A stretch of DNA of 46,344 nucleotides from an uncultured Alphaproteobacteria bacterium (GTDB lineage Bacteria > Pseudomonadota > Alphaproteobacteria > Thalassobaculales > Thalassobaculaceae): positions 1-46,344 of the forward strand of contig CALMRI010000027.1 of assembly GCA_937776645.1 (NCBI GenBank), in the 5' to 3' direction. Both the position numbers and the translations under genes were made by a program. The stretch's first letter is position 1. Each line of letters starts with the position of its first letter. Below the pieces are notes generated by a model. It was not told the DNA's origin, did not search any database, and saw only the letters and a list, made by a program, of their open reading frames with translations. Below are positions 26,154 through 32,953 of this stretch, piece by piece.

Positions 26154-26864
26154 ATGTCCGAGCTTTTGATGACCGACAGCCAAATCAACGACGGGACCGA
26201 CATCGCTGGCAATTTCCGGGAGGTCCATAACAAGATCATTACGATATCGAAACGTACTGATCGTGAGGGCGGTGAGGTGACCTTGGTGGCGGTCAGCAAG
26301 GTTCAACCAGTCGCAAAGATCGAAGCGGCGCTGACTGCTGGCCACCGAGTGTTCGGCGAGAATCGAATCCAGGAGGCACAGTCAAAATGGCCGGCGCTTA
26401 AGGCGCTCTATCCGGATGTAACGCTGCATCTGATAGGGCCGCTGCAGACCAACAAGGCGAAGGACGCAGTTGCGTTGTTCGACGTAATCGAAACGCTGGA
26501 CCGGCCAAAACTTGCAGAGGCCTTGAAACAGGAAATGGACCGTCAGGACCTTCACCGACCCTGCTACATTCAAGTGAATACCGGCGAGGAATCACAAAAA
26601 GCAGGAGTAGCTCTGGCGGACGTGGATTTCTTCGTCGCCAAATGCCGGGATGATATTGGTCTGAATATCGTTGGTTTGATGTGTATTCCGCCGGCCGATG
26701 AGGAGGCGGCGCTGCATTTCGCTCTGCTTCGCGATATCGCCCGAAGAAATGGCTTGGAATTTCTCAGCATGGGCATGAGTGGTGATTTCGAGGCTGCGGT
26801 TGAGCTAGGAGCGACCCATGTCCGGGTCGGGACGGCGATTTTCGGCGCCCGTGAGCACGGTTAG
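26154..26864 (+). CDS. YggS-family pyridoxal-phosphate homeostasis protein
   Basis: YggS (PLPBP) proteins bind pyridoxal phosphate and buffer its level, affecting amino-acid pools; no catalytic reaction is established. The PLP lysine sits in VTLVAVSKVQP (K49). Other conserved parts are VFGENRIQEAQSKW, LHLIGPLQTNK and FLSMGMSGDFEAAVELGATHVRVGTAIFGAR, the phosphate-binding end. I chose the ATG at 26154, one base after the preceding stop (an upstream in-frame TTG at 26136 would overlap it). The first 20 residues are not conserved. Length 236. It ends 17 bases from the convergent L,D-transpeptidase stop. It may be transcribed from the sulfotransferase operon. Confidence 0.93.
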   Translation: MSELLMTDSQINDGTDIAGNFREVHNKIITISKRTDREGGEVTLVAVSKVQPVAKIEAALTAGHRVFGENRIQEAQSKWPALKALYPDVTLHLIGPLQTNKAKDAVALFDVIETLDRPKLAEALKQEMDRQDLHRPCYIQVNTGEESQKAGVALADVDFFVAKCRDDIGLNIVGLMCIPPADEEAALHFALLRDIARRNGLEFLSMGMSGDFEAAVELGATHVRVGTAIFGAREHG

Positions 26865-26881
26865 TGCTGTCTGATAATCTT

Positions 26882-27403
26882 CTAGCGGCCTTGCTTCACC
26901 TCGAGCGTCTCGTTGGTGCCGATTAGCGCTAGTAATCGGCGCAAGTCTTCAATCGCCAGGGCTACGCAGCCGGCGGTGGGTGTGTAGTCCGGTTTGGCGA
27001 CATGAAGAAAGATCGCGCTGCCTAACCCGGTGATCGGTGGCGCATCGTTGTACCCAAGCTCGACCATGATGTCGTAGAGTTGATCCTCGCGCCACAGGAC
27101 TTCATGGCTGGGCGAATAGGGTAACGGGACCAGACGATTATAGTGCGTGGGATCGCCCGGATCATCCGACCAACCCATGGCAGGGTCGATGGGAAAGACC
27201 TCCAGGGATGTATCGGGTGGAGTAGATCGGTCGGGGCGGTAAAAGGCCCGGCGCAATGGCCAGGCCCCGATTGGGGTGCGCTGATCCCCTTCGCGCTTGC
27301 CCAGACTGGTCCCACTAGCGCCAATACAACAGCGCACGACGATATTCTGAAAATGAAGCCGCGCTTGGGTCGGATCGTTTGACGCCAGGACCAGAATTGT
27401 CAC
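26882..27403 (-). CDS. L,D-transpeptidase (YkuD domain), ErfK-like
   Basis: Proteins of this family form 3-3 cross-links in peptidoglycan or attach lipoproteins to it. The catalytic motif is visible as IFLHVAKPDYTPTAGCVAL, with the active cysteine in TAGC. The N-terminal half shows KREGDQRTPIGAWPLRRAFYRPDR, a typical stretch of the alphaproteobacterial branch. The frame is open for another 96 codons upstream, but homology begins at VTILVLASN, so I chose the GTG at 27401-27403 (173 residues). An ATG at 27473-27475 is the next candidate and would add 24 mostly basic residues. No signal peptide is visible with either start. The gene converges with yggS. Confidence 0.82.
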   Translation of the reverse strand: MTILVLASNDPTQARLHFQNIVVRCCIGASGTSLGKREGDQRTPIGAWPLRRAFYRPDRSTPPDTSLEVFPIDPAMGWSDDPGDPTHYNRLVPLPYSPSHEVLWREDQLYDIMVELGYNDAPPITGLGSAIFLHVAKPDYTPTAGCVALAIEDLRRLLALIGTNETLEVKQGR

Positions 27404-27705
27404 GGACGGGCCCTTTCGAAGCCGTTTTAGTCTTTTGGCATGGTTTCGTACTTGTGCAGGGTCTGCAACATCCATTGTTGGATATTGTCGCGACTGGTCG
27501 CCAGTGGTGAGCACGCCGTCGTGCCGGTTGTTCCCGAACCCTACCGAGATGGAGTGATGAGTTTGTCCAGGGCATGGTCCGGCGCTGGCGCCGAAAGAGG
27601 CCGGGTATTGAGCTTGTGTCCTCTTGTGATCCCTTGTCCCCCAAACCGGCAGACTCTTCCCCTGCGTAATTGGCCACGCGCCGTTTGCCACGTATCGGCT
27701 CGATT
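27404..27705. other. Intergenic stretch between ribA and the L,D-transpeptidase gene
   Basis: About 300 bases between two minus-strand genes. The transpeptidase frame stays open through nearly all of it but shows no conserved protein features. I see no RNA gene, strong hairpin or clear promoter. It may simply hold the transpeptidase promoter and leader. Confidence 0.35.
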
Positions 27706-28926
27706 CTAGAAAAGGTGCCCGGCCTTGTCCACCTTGGTCCGCAGATAGCTTGCGTTATGTTGGTTTGACGGGAACACGTGGGAAACCCGATCGACCACAT
27801 TCACACCGGCGGCGGCAAGCTGCTTCATCTTGTCCGGGTTGTTGGTTAGCAGGCGGACTGAATCGATGCCAAGCTGACGCAGAATCTCCGCTGCCGGCGC
27901 ATAAACTCTCTCATCGGCCTCGAAACCGAGCATCTCGTTGGCGTCGACGGTGTCCACGCCAAGATCCTGAAGCGCATAGGCGCGTAGCTTATTGATTAGC
28001 CCAATATCGCGGCCCTCCTGGGCGAGATAAACCAGCACGCCGGCCCCATCGTCGGCGATCACTTGAATGGCGCCGCGCAGCTGATCGCCGCAATCACAGC
28101 GCAAGCTACCCAACAGGTCGCCGGTTAGGCATTGGGAGTGCAGGCGCACCAGGACCGGTTTGGTTTTGTCAGGTTCGCCGATGACGATCGCGACATGCTC
28201 CTCGCCACCGTCCAGAGGTCTAAAGGCGACCAGGCGCGCATTTTCAGCATTGCTGAGGGGTACCGGCGCCGAAGCGGCTTGTACCAGGCGCTGGGCGCGT
28301 AGCGTCGGGAATGCCGCAATATGGCCGGTTTCCACCAGCAATAGCCCGAGGTCACGACTCCAGTGGGATAGCCGGTCAACATCCACTGATGCCGCCCGGG
28401 CAAAAAGAACAGCCGGCAGCAGCCGGGCATATTTCACCAGCTGCACCGCCATATGGGCCAGCCCGCCCTCGCGCTCTGGGATGATCGACAAGGTGGCGAT
28501 GCTGGCCCGAATTCTGTCGTCGACGGCCGCTTCGCCACTGAAAGTCGGGTCGGCGATCTGGTGCACCAGCCCGGCGTCGGTTCCCATGGGCAGGACGATG
28601 CTCTGCACGGTCGTCGGCGCTGCAGATACTCTGAGACTCGCCACGCGATTTCGGGTTAGGGCGACGGTCGGCTGCGAGCCGGTTAAGCGCATCAGCATTC
28701 TCATGCTGTCGTGAGTCGCCATCTCGGCAGCCTGGACGACGACTGCGGCTTGATTGTCGGTATCGCGCAGAATGACCATGCCACCGCGGCGCAGATCGCC
28801 AATCGCACGGTCGACGGCTATCTGGGCCGCCGAGGGCAACGTGGTCACCAATGGATTGGCGGGCGCGACCGCAGAAACGTCAAGAGCAGGAGGGTCAAGA
28901 TCGGACATGCCCGCCATGAACATCAT
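27706..28926 (-). CDS. ribA: GTP cyclohydrolase II with degenerate RibB-like N-terminal domain
   Basis: RibA opens GTP to 2,5-diamino-6-ribosylamino-pyrimidinone phosphate, the first step of riboflavin synthesis. The C-terminal half (from about residue 205) has the zinc site CLTGDLLGSLRCDCGDQL, the catalytic YLAQEGRDIGLINKLRAY, and LLTNNPDKMKQL. The first about 200 residues align in outline with the 3,4-dihydroxybutanone-phosphate synthase domain (IGDLRRGGMVILRDTDN), but the acidic active-site residues (DDEDRE-like motif) of true RibB are missing, so this half is probably structural. Such fusions are known in Alphaproteobacteria. Length 406. The exact start is uncertain: Met1, Met2, Met4 and Met7 lie close together. 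Confidence 0.9.
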   Translation of the reverse strand: MMFMAGMSDLDPPALDVSAVAPANPLVTTLPSAAQIAVDRAIGDLRRGGMVILRDTDNQAAVVVQAAEMATHDSMRMLMRLTGSQPTVALTRNRVASLRVSAAPTTVQSIVLPMGTDAGLVHQIADPTFSGEAAVDDRIRASIATLSIIPEREGGLAHMAVQLVKYARLLPAVLFARAASVDVDRLSHWSRDLGLLLVETGHIAAFPTLRAQRLVQAASAPVPLSNAENARLVAFRPLDGGEEHVAIVIGEPDKTKPVLVRLHSQCLTGDLLGSLRCDCGDQLRGAIQVIADDGAGVLVYLAQEGRDIGLINKLRAYALQDLGVDTVDANEMLGFEADERVYAPAAEILRQLGIDSVRLLTNNPDKMKQLAAAGVNVVDRVSHVFPSNQHNASYLRTKVDKAGHLF

Positions 28927-29016
28927 GTCGCCGCAAGGGTCAAGGGCTCTTGCAAGCCGGGTATGGCTGAGACACTGTTCGGTGGTTTTTGCTGGGGCTA
29001 GCGTGGGAAGAAGAAC

Positions 29017-29898
29017 ATGGCGAACGAGCGGGCGATCTTCGCTGGATATGACCGCGCCGGGCTTGATCGTGAATACGATAATCGCGCAAAAGTCGCGGAC
29101 GCCGGCGCGATTTCAGAACGGTGGCTGGTCAACGGAAAAGCAGCGCGTGCGTCGATGTCGTGTTCATTGGACGTTCCCTATGGACGGCACGAACGCCACA
29201 AGCTCGATATTTTCCCCGTGTCGAAGCCGGGGGCGCCGATCCTAGCATTCGTGCATGGTGGATACTGGCATATGCGGGATAAGACCTTGGTGCATTTCAT
29301 CGCGCCGTTTTATGTCGCCGCCGGCATTAATTTCATTAGTATCGGCTACCGGCTTTGCCCTGAAGTTGGTATTGGCGATGTGGTTGAGGATGTCCGCGAC
29401 GCGCTAGGCTGGGCGCACGGACACGCGGCGGATTTCGGTGGCAATGCCGAGCAACTGTATGTTGCTGGTCACTCCGCCGGCGGCCATCTGGCGGCGATGA
29501 TGTGCGGGCCCTCTGGGATGGCGCCGGGAATGCTCAAGGGCGGATGCTCGATCAGCGGCCTGCATGATCTGGAGCCAATTCAATTGTGTTATTTAAATGA
29601 CTTGCTGGGCCTCGATGAGGCGACCGCCAGGACGTTGAGCCCAATTGCGTTGGCGCAGGCCCTGCAGCCTGGCGCGGCAGACCTGCCACCACTGATTCTG
29701 ACGGTCGGCGGGGATGAAGGCGCAGAATATCTGCGCCAACGCGATGCGTTGGCGGTAGCCCTACGGCTGGCGCGGCAGCCGGTCAGTATCGTTGAAAATC
29801 CCGGCACCAATCATTTCAGTGCTTGCGAGGCGTTCTGCGATCCGGCGCACCCGCTTTCCGACGCGATGCTGCGTCTGATCCTCGCGCCGCGATTTTGA
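29017..29898 (+). CDS. Alpha/beta hydrolase, kynurenine-formamidase/esterase-like
   Basis: This 293-residue protein has the alpha/beta-hydrolase fold. The oxyanion motif HGGYW is at residues 80-84 and the nucleophile elbow GHSAGGH at 151-157 (Ser153). The acidic residue is probably in LTVGGDEG near residue 232 and the catalytic His is in GTNHFS. The pattern fits the BD-FAE/kynurenine formamidase-like branch, in which the HGGYW form is common. No tryptophan-degradation genes are near, so the substrate is open. The start ATG at 29017 follows GGAAGAAGAAC. It is divergent from ribA across 90 bases. Cys at several positions is unusual but not diagnostic. The frame is intact. Confidence 0.83.
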   Translation: MANERAIFAGYDRAGLDREYDNRAKVADAGAISERWLVNGKAARASMSCSLDVPYGRHERHKLDIFPVSKPGAPILAFVHGGYWHMRDKTLVHFIAPFYVAAGINFISIGYRLCPEVGIGDVVEDVRDALGWAHGHAADFGGNAEQLYVAGHSAGGHLAAMMCGPSGMAPGMLKGGCSISGLHDLEPIQLCYLNDLLGLDEATARTLSPIALAQALQPGAADLPPLILTVGGDEGAEYLRQRDALAVALRLARQPVSIVENPGTNHFSACEAFCDPAHPLSDAMLRLILAPRF

Positions 29899-30104
29899 AC
29901 CGAGCCAACCAAGCGGCAGAGCAGGGTGACAATCGGTTACGCGGTGCGGCCCGGCGCGATGAAAAACCGCGATCTCGCACCCGCGTGATCAGAAGCTGTG
30001 CGGCTTTTGCGAAGCGGGTTACTATATCGGATTAAGGGTGACGGTCTCGCCAAGGTGTGGTTGGTCGCGGGTTCCGACCATAATCAAGATGGACTGTGAA
30101 TTAA

Positions 30105-30800
30105 ATGACCATAACCAGCGGCAAGAAAGTACTCCTTGTGGACGATGACGAGGCGCTTTGCGGGGCGCTCGGCGAGCAGCTTGATCTGCATGAGGAATTC
30201 AGTACCAACATGGCGGCGACCGGTGCTCAGGGGTTGGAAAGCGCAAAAACCGGACATTACGAAATCGTGCTCCTCGACGTCGGGCTCCCGGACATGGACG
30301 GCAGGGATGTTTGCCGGCTGATGCGTTGCAACGGTGTGAAATCGCCAATTATCATGTTGACCGGGCAAGACAGCGATTCGAATACTATTCTTGATCTTGA
30401 CGCTGGCGCCAATGACTACATCACCAAACCCTTCAAGATCGCTATTCTGCTGGCTAGGATGCGGGCGCATTTGCGTCAACATGAAAAAAGTGACGGCGCG
30501 GTTTTCACGATCGGCCCATACAGCTTCCGGCCCAGTGCCAAGATTCTTATCGACGAGAACCGAAATCGCAAAGTCAGGTTGACCGAAAAGGAAGCCGCTA
30601 TACTACAATACTTACACCTAACTGGCGACCGAATGGTGAAGCGCGAAACCTTACTTGGCGAGGTTTGGGGTTACAATGCAGGCGTGGCCACCCATACTTT
30701 GGAAACCCATGTCTATCGTCTGCGGCAAAAAATTGAGATGGACCCGTCTAAAGCAACCATACTTGTCACCGATCCCGGCGGGTATCGTTTGGTCTCGTGA
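30105..30800 (+). CDS. OmpR-family response regulator (orphan)
   Basis: This 231-residue regulator has an N-terminal receiver domain with the acidic pair DDDE at residues 13-16, the phospho-acceptor Asp58 in IVLLDVGLPDMDG, the switch Thr in IIMLTGQ and the Lys in YITKPFK. The C-terminal winged-helix DNA-binding domain follows, with LTEKEAAILQYLHLTGDRMVKRETLLGEVWGY and the ETHVYRLRQKIE recognition helix. I see no histidine kinase in the window, so its partner must lie elsewhere. The ATG at 30105 is preceded by a weak ribosome site. The gene stands alone between the hydrolase and tRNA-Gln. Its targets are unknown. Confidence 0.92.
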   Translation: MTITSGKKVLLVDDDEALCGALGEQLDLHEEFSTNMAATGAQGLESAKTGHYEIVLLDVGLPDMDGRDVCRLMRCNGVKSPIIMLTGQDSDSNTILDLDAGANDYITKPFKIAILLARMRAHLRQHEKSDGAVFTIGPYSFRPSAKILIDENRNRKVRLTEKEAAILQYLHLTGDRMVKRETLLGEVWGYNAGVATHTLETHVYRLRQKIEMDPSKATILVTDPGGYRLVS

Positions 30801-30828
30801 GCAGTTGTTACTCGTTAAGCTGACGGGG

Positions 30829-31133
30829 ATGATGAGGCAGCATTTAAAAACAATGCTGGTATTTCACTAATTTTACTGGGGTTGTCGCTGGGCGTTTTGG
30901 TTCATTTTCAAAACATACTTCTGCTCGACCCCTACCCCGAGAGTTTGGAATGGCGCGGATATAATGAACAAGTGGTCGTTGTGGCGCTAATGGCCGGTGG
31001 TCGAGCTTCGCCGGTTTTCGCCAGCCATTTTATCGGACGTCGTCGCCCGGATCTTATTGATTCGATGGATCTGGGCTGGATTCCCCTGTTTGACGGGGCG
31101 ATCGAATCGAGCCTTTGGATGGTGCTTGAATAG
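30829..31133 (+). CDS. Possible small membrane-anchored protein, one frameshift (tentative)
   Basis: I do not recognise this as a known family. An ATG pair at 30829/30832 reads MMRQHLK and then needs one shift at the A5C tract (30846-30851) to continue as NAGISLILLGLSLGVLVHFQNILLL, a good single membrane helix with a basic n-region. It goes on through LLDPYPESLEWRGYNEQVVVVALMAGG to a stop at 31133. Together about 100 residues would form a small anchored protein. Without the shift only the TTG at 30882 could start it. It begins 28 bases after the response regulator. I give it low confidence: the 340-base gap could equally be non-coding. Confidence 0.3.
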
Positions 31134-31206
31134 ACTTACCGTGCCAGCGAATAGCCCGCCCGGGGCCTTGCTGCGCTCCGTCTTGGGGTTGTTATCGCCA
31201 CGGGCG

Positions 31207-31280
31207 TGGCTGGGGCGGCAGGGATCGAACCTGCGATCGCGGGATCAAAACCCGCTGCCTTACCACTTGGCTACGCCCCA
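31207..31280 (-). tRNA. tRNA-Gln (anticodon TTG)
   Basis: On the minus strand the sequence folds as a complete cloverleaf: acceptor TGGGGCG pairing with CGCCCCA, D-arm with AGCCAAGTGGTAAGGC, anticodon stem GCGGG/CCCGC around loop TTTTGAT (anticodon TTG, reading CAA), T-arm with GGTTCGATCC, discriminator G and an encoded CCA. U1-A72 is typical of glutamine tRNA. The length is 74 with CCA. Confidence 0.97.
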
Positions 31281-31393
31281 CGAGTGGCGGCGACCATATC
31301 TAGAAAGTTTTGAACTCGCAATACGTCGTTACATCCACCTTAGCTTAGCATCGAACCAAGCTTTCGCGTATCATGGCGACGAGAGAGGAAACG

Positions 31394-31837
31394 ATGGTAA
31401 AACCTGACAATAAGATGAATATCCCATGGAGTATAAAGGGGGTCTCAAAGGAAGCCCGAGCTGCCGCTAAGAAAGCGGCCGCGTCTGACGGCGTCACGAT
31501 GGGCGAATGGCTCAGTCGGGCCATCAGAACGGCGGAAAATGACTCGTCGATGGTGTCGGCGACTCAAACTGGTGCAGCCACCCTAGCTTTATCAACTTCC
31601 CGTGATGTCGTGACATCCACCGGATCGACCGAGGCTTTGCGGCACGGCATCTCCGATCGAATAGCCCAATCAGAGGTCCACATTCTCGGGGTCGCAGAGC
31701 CGCTTCAAGAAATCATTCAGCAGCTCGCTTCCCGAATAGAATCGCTTGAAAGTCGAACGCTGGCGTGGCCCCAAGAGGCTTTACCGCCGGTGTCGGTTCC
31801 AGCGCGGTCGGTGCGCTGTAAGACCGGGGGGGATTGA
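31394..31837 (+). CDS. Short protein with PodJ-type N-terminal 'WSxKG' module (copy 1 of 3)
   Basis: From the ATG at 31394 (ribosome site GAGGAAA) this protein of 147 residues begins with the module PWSIKGVSKEARAAAKKAA followed by GVTMGEWLSRAI. The same module starts the next two genes and, as I recall, the N-terminus of alphaproteobacterial PodJ-like polar proteins; its spacing suggests a short ribbon-helix-helix-like fold. The middle is Ser/Thr/Ala-rich and probably disordered. A short helix, EPLQEIIQQLASRIESLESR, could form a coiled coil near residue 115. There is no membrane segment. Function unknown. The start seven codons upstream at 31373 has no ribosome site. The C-terminal end may be truncated compared with copy 2. 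Confidence 0.72.
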   Translation: MVKPDNKMNIPWSIKGVSKEARAAAKKAAASDGVTMGEWLSRAIRTAENDSSMVSATQTGAATLALSTSRDVVTSTGSTEALRHGISDRIAQSEVHILGVAEPLQEIIQQLASRIESLESRTLAWPQEALPPVSVPARSVRCKTGGD

Positions 31838-32016
31838 TTCCATACCCGATTCAAAGGCGTGGTAGTTTTATCGGAATCTAAAAAACGAGCGCTTTTAGTC
31901 GATTTAATCCGCATTGAAAAAAGCTCGAAAATGCCATATATATGATGGTCTGACCATGTCCTACTTAGGGTATTTGGCTCGGACTACACCTGTTTCATTG
32001 TTGAATAGGTACGAAC
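31838..32016 (+). promoter_or_regulatory. AT-rich promoter region with two adjoining palindromes
   Basis: The gap before copy 2 is AT-rich compared with its surroundings. It holds two adjoining palindromes, CATATATATG at 31935-31944 and ATGGTC-T-GACCAT at 31945-31957, which look like an operator or dimeric-repressor site. The copies of the WSxKG module resemble DNA-binding folds, so autoregulation is one possibility. No definite -35/-10 pair is identified. Confidence 0.4.
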
Positions 32017-32847
32017 ATGGTGAGTAAATCCCCTTGGAGCGTTAAGGGTGTTTCGCAAGAGGATCGTGATCAGGCCAAGACCGCTGCACGCCGCGCAGGC
32101 CTTCCGGTTGGCGTATGGTTGAGCCAGCAAATTCGCTCTTCCAATACTGATATTAGTTCTAATACCGAAAGTAAGGGTTCCGAACCTCCCGAAAACGCTG
32201 AAGCGGCAAAGGCCGAGGAGCTAGCACGGAGGGCGCTATGGCGTGGCGCCCCTGACAGCCGATTCACCTTTGGCCCAGGTCAATGGAGCATCGCTACCGA
32301 CGCGGTCGCCGATGGGCGGATATCTCAACCCCCGCCGCCGCAGCCCTGGGCCATTGCACGGTCGCCGGTTATGGCGCCGCCGCAACAAATGCAAGCGCCG
32401 ATGCAGTCGGCTTCTCATCCCGCCGCGCAACAGGCCATGGCGATACCGCCGGTGGCCTCCCATTGGGCCGTGCTGCCGCTTGCCCATCCTATGTATATGC
32501 AACAACCCCCGGTCCAGCAGCCGGCAGCGCCAATGGTGGATTCCGAAGAAATCAAGTCGCTGGAGAAGAGGATCGAGTTTCTGGAAGAAAGCCTTAAGGT
32601 GGCCGAGGCGAAGTTGACTAGGCAAGCCGATTCCTTCGAACAGCGCGTCGGCAAGATGGAAGGTCTCGTTCAGGAGGTCGATGAATTGCGTATGTCGACC
32701 AATCATGATGCAGAACCCAACTATTCTATCGCCCCCGTCGAGCGTGCGGTGATGCGGCTCTCGGAGCGATTGCAGAGAATTGAGAACGCGGTTCTTCCCG
32801 ACAAATCCGGCGGTGGATTTTTCTCCAGATTGTTTGGGCGCCGATAG
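32017..32847 (+). CDS. Coiled-coil protein with PodJ-type N-terminal 'WSxKG' module (copy 2 of 3)
   Basis: This 276-residue protein has four parts. The N-terminal module SPWSVKGVSQEDRDQAKTAARRAGLPVGVWLSQQI (residues 5-39) is shared with the genes on either side. A long Pro/Gln/Ala/Met-rich stretch (about 85-170) is probably disordered. A coiled coil follows (SEEIKSLEKRIEFLEESLKVAEAKL through about 225), and then a short helix RLSERLQRIENAVL. The C-terminus is a basic, aromatic tail, GGGFFSRLFGRR, which could contact membrane or a partner. There is no transmembrane segment. The overall plan (RHH-like head, disordered linker, coiled coil) is that of polar scaffold proteins, but this is inference. 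Function unknown. Confidence 0.75.
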   Translation: MVSKSPWSVKGVSQEDRDQAKTAARRAGLPVGVWLSQQIRSSNTDISSNTESKGSEPPENAEAAKAEELARRALWRGAPDSRFTFGPGQWSIATDAVADGRISQPPPPQPWAIARSPVMAPPQQMQAPMQSASHPAAQQAMAIPPVASHWAVLPLAHPMYMQQPPVQQPAAPMVDSEEIKSLEKRIEFLEESLKVAEAKLTRQADSFEQRVGKMEGLVQEVDELRMSTNHDAEPNYSIAPVERAVMRLSERLQRIENAVLPDKSGGGFFSRLFGRR

Positions 32848-32953
32848 CGCTACAACGGTAGTGCTCAAAAAAATATATTTGTAAATTAATAGCGTTTCCG
32901 AGTAACCTAGCTATAATTGTGTCACTACTGTTGATGTCATTTAAGGACTTACT
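32848..32953 (+). promoter_or_regulatory. Promoter-like region upstream of the PodJ-like gene
   Basis: This AT-rich gap contains a good -10 hexamer TATAAT at 32912-32917. The -35 region is poor. A ribosome site AAGGA lies at 32943-32947, ahead of the TTG start at 32954, so the TTG is the likely start codon. Confidence 0.45.

Noticed and set aside
27404..27691. Extended N-terminus of the L,D-transpeptidase
   Set aside because: The frame is open but the residues look like non-coding translation, lack a signal peptide, and lie before the conserved start of the family.
29991..30089. Short frame starting at GTG reading VRLLRSGLLYRIKGDGLAKVW before the response regulator
   Set aside because: Only about 30 codons, directly after a stop, with no ribosome site and no known relatives. 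It could be part of the regulator leader.
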